Source of the DNA: Oscillospiraceae bacterium
Lineage (GTDB): Bacteria > Bacillota > Clostridia > Saccharofermentanales > Saccharofermentanaceae
Reading direction: 5' to 3'
Length of the DNA stretch: 64,000 nucleotides
NCBI GenBank assembly: GCA_902775565.1
Contig: CACYMP010000011.1
Span: 1 to 64,000 of the forward strand
The position numbers were made by a program, and so were the translations under genes. The notes below the pieces were generated by a model. That model had not been told where the DNA came from and did no database searches. It saw only the letters and a program-made list of their open reading frames with translations. Below are positions 27,373 to 34,594 of the stretch, piece by piece (the stretch's first letter is position 1; the number at the start of each line of letters is the position of its first letter).

Positions 27373-27495
27373 ATGAGGTGTTCCTTTCGCATCAGGATTA
27401 ACCTCATTATGAGAACCGAACCTGAAAACAACTTTAAATAAACTTGGGCAAAACTCAGGCATAAAAATGCCGCCCCCAGTGACTAAAGGTATAGA

Positions 27496-28257
27496 CTATT
27501 CCCCGTCATGCATACGGATCTGCTGCGTAGTCTCGATCGCAGTCTCGGTCAGATTAGTTCTTATGACTTTGCTCGTTGTCATGGCAACGCTCGCGAACGC
27601 GAAAAACACCGTCATCACGATCAGCACGACCTTGTTTTCTTTCTGCTCTCCGCTCCCGTCAAAATTGATAAGTTTATAAAGGCAAAGGAAGAACAGCACC
27701 AGTGCGATATCAACTCCGGACATCGATAAGATGATTGTCCAGACTATGTTCCCGAGATGCTTCTTAATGATCTCCATCTCCTGCTCACGCGTGCGGTTGT
27801 CAAAGATCGAGACGACCGGATTCCATTCATCAGCCTCAACATAAGCGACGAGCACCTTGTTGCCGACTTTTATCGTATCGCTCGCTCCCTCATAGAAAAA
27901 CTCGATTGCGGGCCACGTCTTTTCGTAAGCGATGAAGCACTTCTCTTCCTCGCTGTTCTTAATGATTATATAGACTTCATTAACGATATCTCCCGCTCCG
28001 ACCGTGTAATCGAATCCTCCGAGATGCACTTCGTTTATGTGCATCGTGGAAGTCGTTTTCTTCTCGCCGGATTCCGAGTAATAGTACATCCCGGTGACCG
28101 TGCCGCCGAACTTTCTGTTCTCTTCTTCATAGACCCTGAACGGAGCATCGATCTTGGCCTTGAGTCCCTGGTTGATCACGAAAATATTGACGCCGGCAAC
28201 AGCGACGATCGTGATCAAAACAAAAAATATTTTTCCGAAATTTCCGCTCATTTTCAT
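27496..28257 (-). CDS. DUF3592-like membrane protein
   Basis: The 253-residue protein has an N-terminal membrane helix (about 9-28), an extracytoplasmic beta-rich domain (about 35-160) and two C-terminal helices (about 170-195 and 208-230). This is the topology of DUF3592-type proteins, where a small beta domain lies between membrane anchors. There is no lipobox. Function unknown. The 407-bp gap upstream holds a divergent promoter and a structured leader for the next AAA+ gene. No ribosome binding site stronger than TGAGCGGA-type purines is obvious at the start. Confidence 0.75.
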   Translation of the reverse strand: MKMSGNFGKIFFVLITIVAVAGVNIFVINQGLKAKIDAPFRVYEEENRKFGGTVTGMYYYSESGEKKTTSTMHINEVHLGGFDYTVGAGDIVNEVYIIIKNSEEEKCFIAYEKTWPAIEFFYEGASDTIKVGNKVLVAYVEADEWNPVVSIFDNRTREQEMEIIKKHLGNIVWTIILSMSGVDIALVLFFLCLYKLINFDGSGEQKENKVVLIVMTVFFAFASVAMTTSKVIRTNLTETAIETTQQIRMHDGE

Positions 28258-28329
28258 ATATAAATAATACTACATATTTACCATGAAAATCTTGTCCTCA
28301 AAACTTGCGGACAACAAGCGAAAAGCCTA

Positions 28330-28358
28330 TTGACAGGGTTTCCGGTCCGCGTTATAGT
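28330..28358 (+). promoter_or_regulatory. Sigma-A type promoter
   Basis: TTGACA is followed after 17 nt by TATAGT, a near-consensus housekeeping promoter. Transcription should start near 28365, giving a leader of about 300 nt before the AAA+ gene. Confidence 0.85.
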
Positions 28359-28364
28359 TAAGCC

Positions 28365-28664
28365 CACATCAAATAGTTTTTCGATGAATCAAGTCATTGA
28401 TACGTAGGCATGAACGAAGAGTACAACTCTGTCTGTTCATAGCTGGCGTACAGTGACTTTTTTGTTGCTGTCACCTCAAACCGAACCTTTACAACTGCCC
28501 CGTGCACTAACGGACGGGCAACCCGAGCAAGCCTCGCCACGAGGTGCCGAAAGCGCGGCACGGAGCGGGCTAAGGGGGAGTCCTATTAATCCACGGGGAT
28601 CTGAATAGAAACACAAAACGCAAACACAAACCAAAACCATAAACATTAAACGAGGTAACAGATT
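28365..28664 (+). ncRNA. Long structured 5' leader of the alpha-CTD/AAA+ gene
   Basis: The leader can form several consecutive stems. ATGAAC/GTTCAT encloses AGAGT/ACTCT, and flanking TACG/CGTA can close them. GTGAC/GTCAC forms the next stem near 28453-28473. Then come GCCCCGT/ACGG..GGGC (28497-28519), a CCTCG/CGAGG stem and a TGCCG/CGGCA stem, the last two enclosed by CCCG/CGGG. GGGGGAGTCC lies after them. This dense order of GC-rich helices with conserved-looking single-stranded links resembles a riboswitch or other structured RNA, but I cannot match it to a named class. No obvious terminator precedes the start codon. Confidence 0.5.
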
Positions 28665-30530
28665 ATGAAAAACTACATTAACGGAATCTACGGCAAGAAA
28701 CTCACATACGTCTGCTTTAAAGACCGCCATCTTCCCGGCGGGATATTTGAAAGGTTCGAAAGCTACAGCGGAAGCCTTAAAAAGGAAGACAGCCTCGGCC
28801 TGCAGTTCGTACCCGGAGAAGAAGGCATAAACCTTTTCGTCGTAACAGACAACAAGACTTCGCTTAATCACGAGGACTTAGGCTGGGTCTTTAACGGTTA
28901 CGCGACGTTAAGGAAAGGCGCTCCCGTAAGAGCTAATTTCACAAACAGCAAGCGTGAGATCTTCGTGCTTGCCAAAGGTAAGTATTTTGGCAAGGATTCG
29001 TACGATTACTTCGATTCCGATAACGTTAAGGACCTGTTCGCCGAAATGAAGAAGACCGGCACCAGAATGCAGATCCTGACAGGCATCGACGAGGATTACA
29101 ACGGATGCATCTTCCTGAGCGTTCCCGGCAAGATGAGCACAAAGCTCAAGGCCATCATCAAGGTCACCTTCAAAGTCCTTGAGGCCGTGCCTTTCTCTGA
29201 TAAGTGCAAAGCCGATTACGCTCTCCCTTGCTACTACATCGACTCATACGTATCAGGCCTGTTAAGGGAGGCAAATGACGCGGAAGAAGCTGAACCCGGT
29301 CCCGAAAAGAAAGCCGACGACGATGATGAAGATGATGAGGATGATTTCCTCCCTTTTGACATCGACGATTCTCCTGACAGTATTTTTGACGGAATCCCTG
29401 AAGAAATCGTTGACGACGATGGCGAAGATGAATTCAGCAACCGCGACGCGAAAAAGGACACTCCCGCGCAGAAGAACCTTCCGCTCGAGGAGCTGGGCTT
29501 CACGGTCCGCACCTACAACAGCCTTAAGCGCGCGGGCATCAGCGATCTGAAAACCCTTCAGAGCAAAGGCATAGCATATCTTTCGAAGCTCAGAAATCTC
29601 GGCCCGAAAGGTGTAGCGGAGATCAAGGAGACCATCGCCAAATACCAGACGGTCGCAGAGAACGCCTCCGAAGAGATCACCGCCAAGGTCTCCCACATGG
29701 AAGAGCTTGACAGCCTGATCGGTCTCGAAAACGTCAAGGAGCAGGTCAGAAAGATCGCAGCCTATGCCCGCATGAAAAAGGCTATGGGCGCGCAGGGCAA
29801 CGGCAAGCTCTCGATGGCTCTTAACACAGAGTTCTCAGGCAACCCCGGAACCGCCAAGACAACGGTCGCGCGCATACTCGCAGGGATCTTCCACGAGATA
29901 GGTCTTCTCGAAAGCGACGACATCGTTGAGGTCGGCCGCTCTGACCTCATCGCAGGCTACGTCGGCCAGACCGCTCCCAAGGTCAGGGACGTCTTCAAGA
30001 AAGCCGACGGAAAGCTCTTGTTCATCGACGAGGCGTATTCGCTGGTAGATTTCAGCAAGAACGATTTCGGTGATGAGGCGATCGACACCATCGTCCAGGA
30101 GATGGAGAACAGGCGCGACAGAACGATCGTCATCTTTGCAGGATATCCGGACAGGATGGCGGAGTTTTTCGAGCGCAACCCGGGCCTCAGGTCCCGCGTA
30201 CCGTTCTCAGTCAAGTTCTCGGATTATCCCGTTGAGACGCTGGTAAAGATCGCCGAGTCCGAGGCCTCGAAAAGAGGTTTCGCCATCACGGCGGACGCTG
30301 TAAGCAAAGTAAACAGCATCTGCGCCGAAGCGACGTCGCAGCCGCAGTTCGGCAACGGGAGATTTTGCAGAAACCTCGTCGAGAACGCGATCCTCAACTT
30401 CGCCTCGAGGAACTTCGGCTCCGAGTCGGCAACCGCAATGCCTGAAGCGATGGACCTCATCCCGGATGACTTCGCAATGCCCACCCTCCCCGAGAAGGCA
30501 AAGCCCGCAAAGAAGTTCGGTTTTGTCTGA
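28665..30530 (+). CDS. AAA+ ATPase (CbbX/SpoVK type) with an RNA polymerase alpha-CTD-like domain
   Basis: The 621-residue protein has an unassigned N-terminal domain (about 1-205) and a strongly acidic Asp/Glu linker (about 206-270). A helix-hairpin-helix module (about 273-327) follows, with the pattern LGFTVRTYNSLKRAGI, a middle helix and LRNLGPKGVAEIKE. This closely matches the C-terminal domain of the RNA polymerase alpha subunit. One AAA+ domain then carries Walker A GNPGTAKTT (near 390), Walker B LLFIDEAYSLVD and the NGRFCRNL sensor region. Members of this clade remodel partner complexes. The alpha-CTD-like part suggests contact with DNA, sigma factors or RNA polymerase, which is inference. 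GAGG precedes the ATG. A long structured leader lies upstream. Confidence 0.87.
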   Translation: MKNYINGIYGKKLTYVCFKDRHLPGGIFERFESYSGSLKKEDSLGLQFVPGEEGINLFVVTDNKTSLNHEDLGWVFNGYATLRKGAPVRANFTNSKREIFVLAKGKYFGKDSYDYFDSDNVKDLFAEMKKTGTRMQILTGIDEDYNGCIFLSVPGKMSTKLKAIIKVTFKVLEAVPFSDKCKADYALPCYYIDSYVSGLLREANDAEEAEPGPEKKADDDDEDDEDDFLPFDIDDSPDSIFDGIPEEIVDDDGEDEFSNRDAKKDTPAQKNLPLEELGFTVRTYNSLKRAGISDLKTLQSKGIAYLSKLRNLGPKGVAEIKETIAKYQTVAENASEEITAKVSHMEELDSLIGLENVKEQVRKIAAYARMKKAMGAQGNGKLSMALNTEFSGNPGTAKTTVARILAGIFHEIGLLESDDIVEVGRSDLIAGYVGQTAPKVRDVFKKADGKLLFIDEAYSLVDFSKNDFGDEAIDTIVQEMENRRDRTIVIFAGYPDRMAEFFERNPGLRSRVPFSVKFSDYPVETLVKIAESEASKRGFAITADAVSKVNSICAEATSQPQFGNGRFCRNLVENAILNFASRNFGSESATAMPEAMDLIPDDFAMPTLPEKAKPAKKFGFV

Positions 30531-30566
30531 CCGGGCGGCCGCTGCCGCCATGGCCCGCAAGCCTCA

Positions 30567-30616
30567 TTCCGTACAACGTGCCGTGTTTTGCGAAAAACAC
30601 AGCACCCAACACGGAA
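30567..30616. terminator. Two-tier hairpin after the AAA+ gene
   Basis: GTGTTTT (30583-30589) pairs with AAAACAC (30594-30600), extended by GTGC/GCAC and an outer TTCCGT/ACGGAA (30567-30572/30611-30616). No long T-run follows, so it may end the AAA+ transcript inefficiently or lie in the sigma-factor leader. Confidence 0.45.
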
Positions 30617-30667
30617 CGGCGATGTTAATATAAATTTGTTCAAAAAATTTCTCGAACCTAGCGAATA

Positions 30668-30705
30668 ATCCGCACCGCTCATTTGTTAAGTAAGCAGATG
30701 CGGAT
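30668..30705 (+). promoter_or_regulatory. Inverted repeat abutting the sigma-factor ribosome binding site
   Basis: ATCCGCA (30668-30674) and TGCGGAT (30699-30705) are a perfect 7-bp inverted repeat. The right arm ends four bases before AAAAGGAGG. It could be an operator or an RNA hairpin that affects translation of the ECF gene. Confidence 0.4.
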
Positions 30706-30722
30706 AGAAAAGGAGGCAAAAC

Positions 30723-32204
30723 ATGACCGCAAAAGAACTCGAGCAGATCTATAACGAGGCATACAAAGCCGTGTATTGGACAGCAATGCAGCTCCTCAAG
30801 AATGAAGCGGATGCTGAAGACGTCGTCCAGGACACGTTCGTGGCTTTCATCGAATCTTATTCTGATCTGGAAGACACATCCAAAGCCGTTGCCCTGTTAA
30901 AGAAGATCGCCGCCAACAAGTCGCTTAACCGTCTCACTGCAGCAAGAACGGGCGATGTTGACGATGAGTTCTTAGAAGAAGTAGAGGCAGTCCCCGAAGA
31001 CTTCCTGCCCGATTCGATCGTCGAATCACAGGAGGCGCGCAGGATCGTCATGGATATCATTAACGGTTCTTTATCTGATGATATCCGCAGAACACTTATC
31101 CTGTTCTATTTTGACGACATGAGCACAAAGGAGATCGCCGATGCTTTAGGAGTTCCCCAGGGAACCGTTCTGCGCCGTCTGAATTTTGCCCGCAACAAGA
31201 TCAAAAAGGAGGTCGAGAAGTATGAAGAAAAGAATAAGACAAAGTTGTTCACGATGGCACTGCCATTCCTGAGCAAGCTCTTTATGAAAGAAGCAAAGCA
31301 GGTGCCTTTCAAGGCCATGCCCGCTTCGATCGCAACCCTGTCCGCATCAGCAGAGGCTCCCGCAAGCGGAGCCGGAATCCAAACCGCTGCATCAGCAGCC
31401 ACGAAAGGAACAGGGATCATCATGAAAAAAGTTATTATCGCAATCATCGCAGCTTCAGTAGCTGTCAGTGTAACCATCGCAATCATCGTCGGCATAGCAG
31501 TCTCGAAAAAGAACACTAAGCCGTCAAAGAGGATAGAAAACAAGGTTCAGACATCCGATGCAACAGAGCCTGAATCACAGACAACAGAAACAACTTCAGA
31601 AAACAACGCCGGCACTTCCAAAGCTAAGAGAACAGACTTTGAGTATTTGTTAGAGAATAAAACAGATGGGGAAGTCGCAGACGAACTCTTCAACATCATC
31701 AACTCATTCCATATCGGTATGACAAAGGAAGAATGGTACAAGACGATTCCCGTCCTCCCTGATGAGATGGATGAGAGGAACCCCGGCGTTATCAGATATA
31801 AGAACCCCGACGGCTTCACCTGGGTTTTAAAGGATCACATGGAAGAAATAACGACCAACTATATCGTTTATCCGGACGGAACATTCCAGATCGGACCCAG
31901 CGAGAAAATAGCGTCTTTGTCATTAAAATGCCGCCTCAAAGACGGTGCCAGAGCAAAGCACATCTACGATCTCTTATTCGAAAAAATGTCTGCCGCAAGT
32001 GAGTCAGTCAGCAAAGACATGGTCCGCAACAACGAAGCCAGAAACGGTGGCTGGGATTCCTACGCAATGAATACCATAAACGGTTTCACATGGCGCCTCG
32101 GATTAAGCGGCCACCACGAGCTGGATCTGTACGAAAACAATGACGGCGGCTATACGATCGACATCGAAGCCTACGCCATGTCCTGGCCCGGAATGAAGGG
32201 ATAA
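30723..32204 (+). CDS. ECF-type sigma factor fused to a membrane helix and an extracytoplasmic domain
   Basis: Sigma-70 region 2 covers about 5-75 (NEADAEDVVQDTFVAF) and region 4 covers about 115-175 (MSTKEIADALGVPQGTVLRRL), the layout of ECF sigma factors. After an Ala-rich linker there is one membrane helix (about 236-258), a Thr/Ser/Glu-rich stalk (about 270-300) and a 190-residue extracytoplasmic domain rich in Trp and Tyr. ECF factors are normally about 180 residues and are held by a separate anti-sigma protein; here sigma and putative sensor are one 493-residue chain. Release by proteolysis would be an attractive mechanism, but that is inference. AAAAGGAGG precedes the ATG, and a terminator follows at 32235. 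Confidence 0.88.
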   Translation: MTAKELEQIYNEAYKAVYWTAMQLLKNEADAEDVVQDTFVAFIESYSDLEDTSKAVALLKKIAANKSLNRLTAARTGDVDDEFLEEVEAVPEDFLPDSIVESQEARRIVMDIINGSLSDDIRRTLILFYFDDMSTKEIADALGVPQGTVLRRLNFARNKIKKEVEKYEEKNKTKLFTMALPFLSKLFMKEAKQVPFKAMPASIATLSASAEAPASGAGIQTAASAATKGTGIIMKKVIIAIIAASVAVSVTIAIIVGIAVSKKNTKPSKRIENKVQTSDATEPESQTTETTSENNAGTSKAKRTDFEYLLENKTDGEVADELFNIINSFHIGMTKEEWYKTIPVLPDEMDERNPGVIRYKNPDGFTWVLKDHMEEITTNYIVYPDGTFQIGPSEKIASLSLKCRLKDGARAKHIYDLLFEKMSAASESVSKDMVRNNEARNGGWDSYAMNTINGFTWRLGLSGHHELDLYENNDGGYTIDIEAYAMSWPGMKG

Positions 32205-32234
32205 GATAATCAACAAAAACAGAAATCAAACCAG

Positions 32235-32260
32235 CGGCCGGATGCAAGTCCGGCCGTTTA
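32235..32260 (+). terminator. Terminator of the sigma-factor gene
   Basis: Perfect 8-bp stem CGGCCGGA/TCCGGCCG (32235-32242/32249-32256) followed by TTTAT, 30 bp after the stop codon. Confidence 0.85.
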
Positions 32261-32381
32261 TCAATTGAAGCACCCGGAATCAATTTAGTATTTGATGTCG
32301 GAGAATTGCTTTTTTATTCTTTCTTGTACATTATTGTCATATAAAAATACTGATCACCGTTATTTGCGTGGAGGGGACATA

Positions 32382-33240
32382 ATGAATAACAAGTTTCGAA
32401 AAGCAGCCGCCTTAACAATCACTATGCTTATGCTGATCCAGTCATCTGCATGTTCCGGGTACGGCTCGCTGCTTTCCGTTCCGGGAGCCGCCGGTGCAAA
32501 CAAGTCAGAGCAGGCTGAGACCACTGAAAGCGAGACAAGCGCCACCGATATAGAAGGCAACATCGTTCCCCCGGAGGAAAACAAATACAACGAGGGCATC
32601 AGCCTGTACAAGTCAGGCAAATTCCGCGAAGCTCAGGCGTATTTCGAAGCATGCGGTGACTACAAGTGCGCCAAGGATCTTGTCCGTGTCTGCGAGGCAG
32701 AGAATGAATTCAGCAAGGGCAACTACGAAGCTGCAAAGTCTTACTATTCCGCAGTATCCGAGAACGCCGATGTTCCCGGCCTTTCTATACAAACAAAAAA
32801 AAGCCAACATCGAAACCAGGATCACTCTCGAAAAGATGACCGGCAACTACTATCCCTCTTACAACAAGATAACGATGGACAAGTACAAAAAGAAGAAGGT
32901 TATCGGCTGGTGGCACAACGTCGGCACCTGGGGCCAGCAGTACCTTACGATTTCTTACGCGGAAAACGAAGACGGAACGTTCGACGTTACCGGCGAAGTT
33001 CAGTTCATGCGTTACACCAAATACGCGAAAAAGAAGTCCGGCATAAAGCAAGGTCCTTATAAGCTCCCCATCAGCCTCAAGAGCATCTCCAAGTTCCCCG
33101 AAAAGATCCAGCTTGCCAAGGGCGTGTCTTTAGCCTATAAGCGCACCGGTTTTGAACTCAACTACAGCAAGACCGATACCAACAAAAAGGACAAGACCAA
33201 GGTCGTTTACAAGTCTCAGGTAACTTATAAGAAATCGTAA
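32382..33240 (+). pseudogene. TPR-like lipoprotein gene with a frameshift at an A8 run
   Basis: The ATG at 32382 follows GGAGGGG. The first part encodes a signal peptide with a Cys lipobox near residue 24, a Ser/Thr/Glu linker and helical repeats like TPR units (YNEGISLYKSGKFREAQAYF, then GNYEAAKSYYSA). At the A8 run 32795-32802 the reading frame is lost. The +1 frame continues as a plausible C-terminal domain (KKANIETRITLEK, then a Trp-rich WWHNVGTWGQQYLT beta region) to 33240. Removing one A joins both halves without loss. This may be a real mutation, a sequencing error or transcriptional slippage on the A-run. Without correction the product ends at 33062 with about 130 native residues. Confidence 0.78.
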
Positions 33241-33241
33241 T

Positions 33242-33316
33242 TGGCGATCACAGAGGGAATCGAACCCCCACTTTCCGGTTCGTAGCCGAACGGTCTATCC
33301 GTTAGCCTATGCGATC
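33242..33316 (-). tRNA. tRNA-Arg(ACG)
   Basis: Acceptor GATCGCA pairs with TGTGATC; discriminator G and an encoded CCA follow. The anticodon loop CTACGAA gives anticodon ACG, which is read as inosine-CG for CGU/CGC/CGA codons. The T-arm has TTCGATT. Confidence 0.93.
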
Positions 33317-33320
33317 TTAT

Positions 33321-33388
33321 TGCTTCCGCTGAGACTCGAACTCAGATATACGGGAATGGCCCTTACGCCGGCCGACGGCGACGGAAGC
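33321..33388 (-). tRNA. Abnormal short tRNA-like gene (apparent anticodon CAT)
   Basis: A perfect acceptor GCTTCCG/CGGAAGC and a canonical T-arm CTGAG-TTCGAGT-CTCAG flank a shrunken middle. The D-arm loop is about five nt, the variable region three nt and the total 68 nt. The best anticodon loop is GCCATTC (apparent CAT), with C at position 33 instead of the near-invariant T and one mismatch in the stem. No CCA is encoded, unlike its neighbours. It may be a degenerate tRNA or a specialised tRNA-like RNA. Confidence 0.55.
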
Positions 33389-33465
33389 TGGTTGGAAAGG
33401 AGAGACTCGAACTCTCGACCACCGCTTTATAAGAACGGCACTCTGACCGGCTGAGTTACTTTCCA
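33389..33465 (-). tRNA. tRNA-Ile(TAT)
   Basis: Acceptor TGGAAAG/CTTTCCA, discriminator A and encoded CCA. The loop CTTATAA gives anticodon TAT for AUA codons. D- and T-arms are standard. Confidence 0.92.
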
Positions 33466-33469
33466 GCTT

Positions 33470-33556
33470 TGGTGGGCAGAGAGAGGATCGAACTCCCCGA
33501 GACCTATGTCGCCGGTTTTACAGACCGGTCCGCTGCCTTCTACGGAATATCTGCCC
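33470..33556 (-). tRNA. tRNA-Tyr(GTA)
   Basis: Class II tRNA of 87 nt. Acceptor GGGCAGA/TCTGCCC with encoded CCA. The loop CTGTAAA gives anticodon GTA, and a long variable arm is present, as expected for bacterial tRNA-Tyr. Confidence 0.92.
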
Positions 33557-33560
33557 ATGT

Positions 33561-33635
33561 TGGTACTCCCACAGCGAATCGAACGCTGATCCACGGTTTA
33601 GAAGACCGTTGCACTCTCCGTTGTGCTACAGGAGC
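33561..33635 (-). tRNA. tRNA-Arg(TCT)
   Basis: The loop CTTCTAA within an ACGGT/ACCGT stem gives anticodon TCT for AGA/AGG codons. Encoded CCA is present. The acceptor stem includes three G-T wobble pairs. Confidence 0.9.
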
Positions 33636-33638
33636 ATA

Positions 33639-33715
33639 TGGTGTCCGAGGCGGGAGTCGAACCCGCAAAACCTGCATCCTTAGTGCAGTACCTATGCCAA
33701 TTCGGTTACACGGAC
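33639..33715 (-). tRNA. tRNA with anticodon AAG (Leu-type anticodon, class I body)
   Basis: The anticodon loop CTAAGGA within CTGCA/TGCAG gives AAG, a leucine anticodon. The variable region is only five nt, although bacterial tRNA-Leu is normally class II with a long arm. Acceptor GTCCGTG/CTCGGAC has one T-T mismatch. CCA is encoded. Confidence 0.8.
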
Positions 33716-33718
33716 AAA

Positions 33719-33794
33719 TGGTGGATGTGACAGGTTTCGAACCTGCGACCTTCAGATTAAGAGTCTGCTACTCTGCCAGCTGAGTTACACATCC
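33719..33794 (-). tRNA. tRNA-Lys(CTT)
   Basis: The loop CTCTTAA gives anticodon CTT for AAG codons. Acceptor GGATGTG/CACATCC, encoded CCA and standard arms are present. Confidence 0.93.
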
Positions 33795-33797
33795 ATA

Positions 33798-33872
33798 TGG
33801 TGGATCCGGAGGGATTTGAACCCTCATCTCACGGATTAAAGGTCCGGTCTGTTACCGTTACACTACAGATCC
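33798..33872 (-). tRNA. tRNA with Lys-like anticodon TTT and C33
   Basis: Acceptor GGATCTG/CGGATCC with encoded CCA. The best fold gives loop CCTTTAA, hence anticodon TTT with C at position 33 instead of T, and a C-T mismatch at the base of the anticodon stem. The T-arm is normal (TTCAAAT). The amino acid identity is uncertain. Confidence 0.7.
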
Positions 33873-33874
33873 GT

Positions 33875-33950
33875 TGGTGGGAAGATCTGGTGTCGGACCA
33901 GACTCTTCAGGGCTTCAACCTGACGCTTTCACCGGATTAGCTTTCTTCCC
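33875..33950 (-). tRNA. Atypical tRNA with anticodon GAA (Phe-type)
   Basis: Acceptor GGGAAGA/TCTTCCC is perfect and CCA is encoded. The loop TTGAAGC gives GAA. However, the T-loop reads TCCGACA, lacking T55, position 8 is A instead of T, and position 37 is G. These changes break standard tertiary contacts, so a specialised or non-translating role is possible. Confidence 0.65.
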
Positions 33951-34033
33951 GTTTCAGGGCCGCTTCAAGGAAGTGCCTTTCCCAAAAGCCGCCCCGTAGA
34001 CACATGCAAAAGTGCCTTTTTGCAGTGTCTTTT

Positions 34034-34109
34034 TGGCACCCCCGGAAGGACTCGAACCTTCAACCTCCCGGTTAACAGCCGTTTGCTCTGCCGGTTGAGC
34101 TACAGGGGT
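34034..34109 (-). tRNA. tRNA-Asn(GTT)
   Basis: Acceptor ACCCCTG/CGGGGGT, discriminator G and encoded CCA. The loop CTGTTAA gives GTT. The outer two pairs of the anticodon stem are A-G mismatches; all other arms are standard. It is the first gene of the array. Confidence 0.85.
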
Positions 34110-34141
34110 ATATAAGAATAAGTTGTCAAGGTGCGTGGACA

Positions 34142-34173
34142 ATAAAAAAGGACCGTCCGGGTTCGGGCGGTCC
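34142..34173 (-). terminator. Terminator upstream of the tRNA array
   Basis: On the minus strand GGACCGCCC and its complement CGGACGGTCC form a hairpin followed by TTTTTTATT. It ends the transcript of the small gene at 34217-34372 before the tRNA array. Confidence 0.85.
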
Positions 34174-34216
34174 TGATATCAGAAACAGTTTTGTCTGTGC
34201 CTAAACAAAAGCCTGC

Positions 34217-34372
34217 TCAACATCGCAGCCGCCCATTGGTTCCGTAATTGCGCTTATAGAGTATTTCGCTGCTCGAAAACGATTTCAGGCCAAAAGCGCA
34301 TACGGAAACCAACGTTCTGAGTTTGAACGTTTTGAGGAGATTAAGGCTGTTTCTCAACATAACAGTTTCCAT
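34217..34372 (-). CDS. Possible 51-residue small protein
   Basis: An ATG at 34372 follows AAAGGAC and opens a 51-residue frame ending 44 bp before a strong terminator. The product starts with a short amphipathic stretch (LRNSLNLLKTFKL) and ends in a Ser/Lys/Arg-rich tail with two Cys residues. The terminator shows that something is transcribed here. Whether it is this peptide or an untranslated RNA is open. A peptide precursor (signal or modified peptide) is conceivable, but no processing enzyme is adjacent. Confidence 0.35.
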   Translation of the reverse strand: METVMLRNSLNLLKTFKLRTLVSVCAFGLKSFSSSEILYKRNYGTNGRLRC

Positions 34373-34594
34373 TGTCTTTTGTCCTTTCGTCATATAGTCA
34401 AAAAAATAGAAGCCCTGCACGATCCTACTCATTCTTAGAGTTGGATGTCGGACAGGCACTTCCTTCATCAGCGATAAGATAACACATCGAATTTGGATGT
34501 GCAACCCCCTTTTCGAAAAAAGTTTTCCGCTGAAACGGCTGGATTTGCTTTGTTTGAGAGGTGCGGCTTTTTCTTATTTATATAGTCAATAAGT

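Noticed and set aside
33469..33783. Plus-strand reading frame of 104 codons across the tRNA array
   Set aside because: It lies entirely on the complement of four tRNA genes and spells tRNA sequence, not protein.
34124..34129. TTGACA (minus strand) as -35 box of the tRNA array
   Set aside because: The -10 would fall inside the first tRNA gene, so this hexamer is probably not the promoter as read.
33954..34142. Minus-strand frame of 62 codons ending beside tRNA-Asn
   Set aside because: Most of it is the tRNA-Asn gene read as protein.
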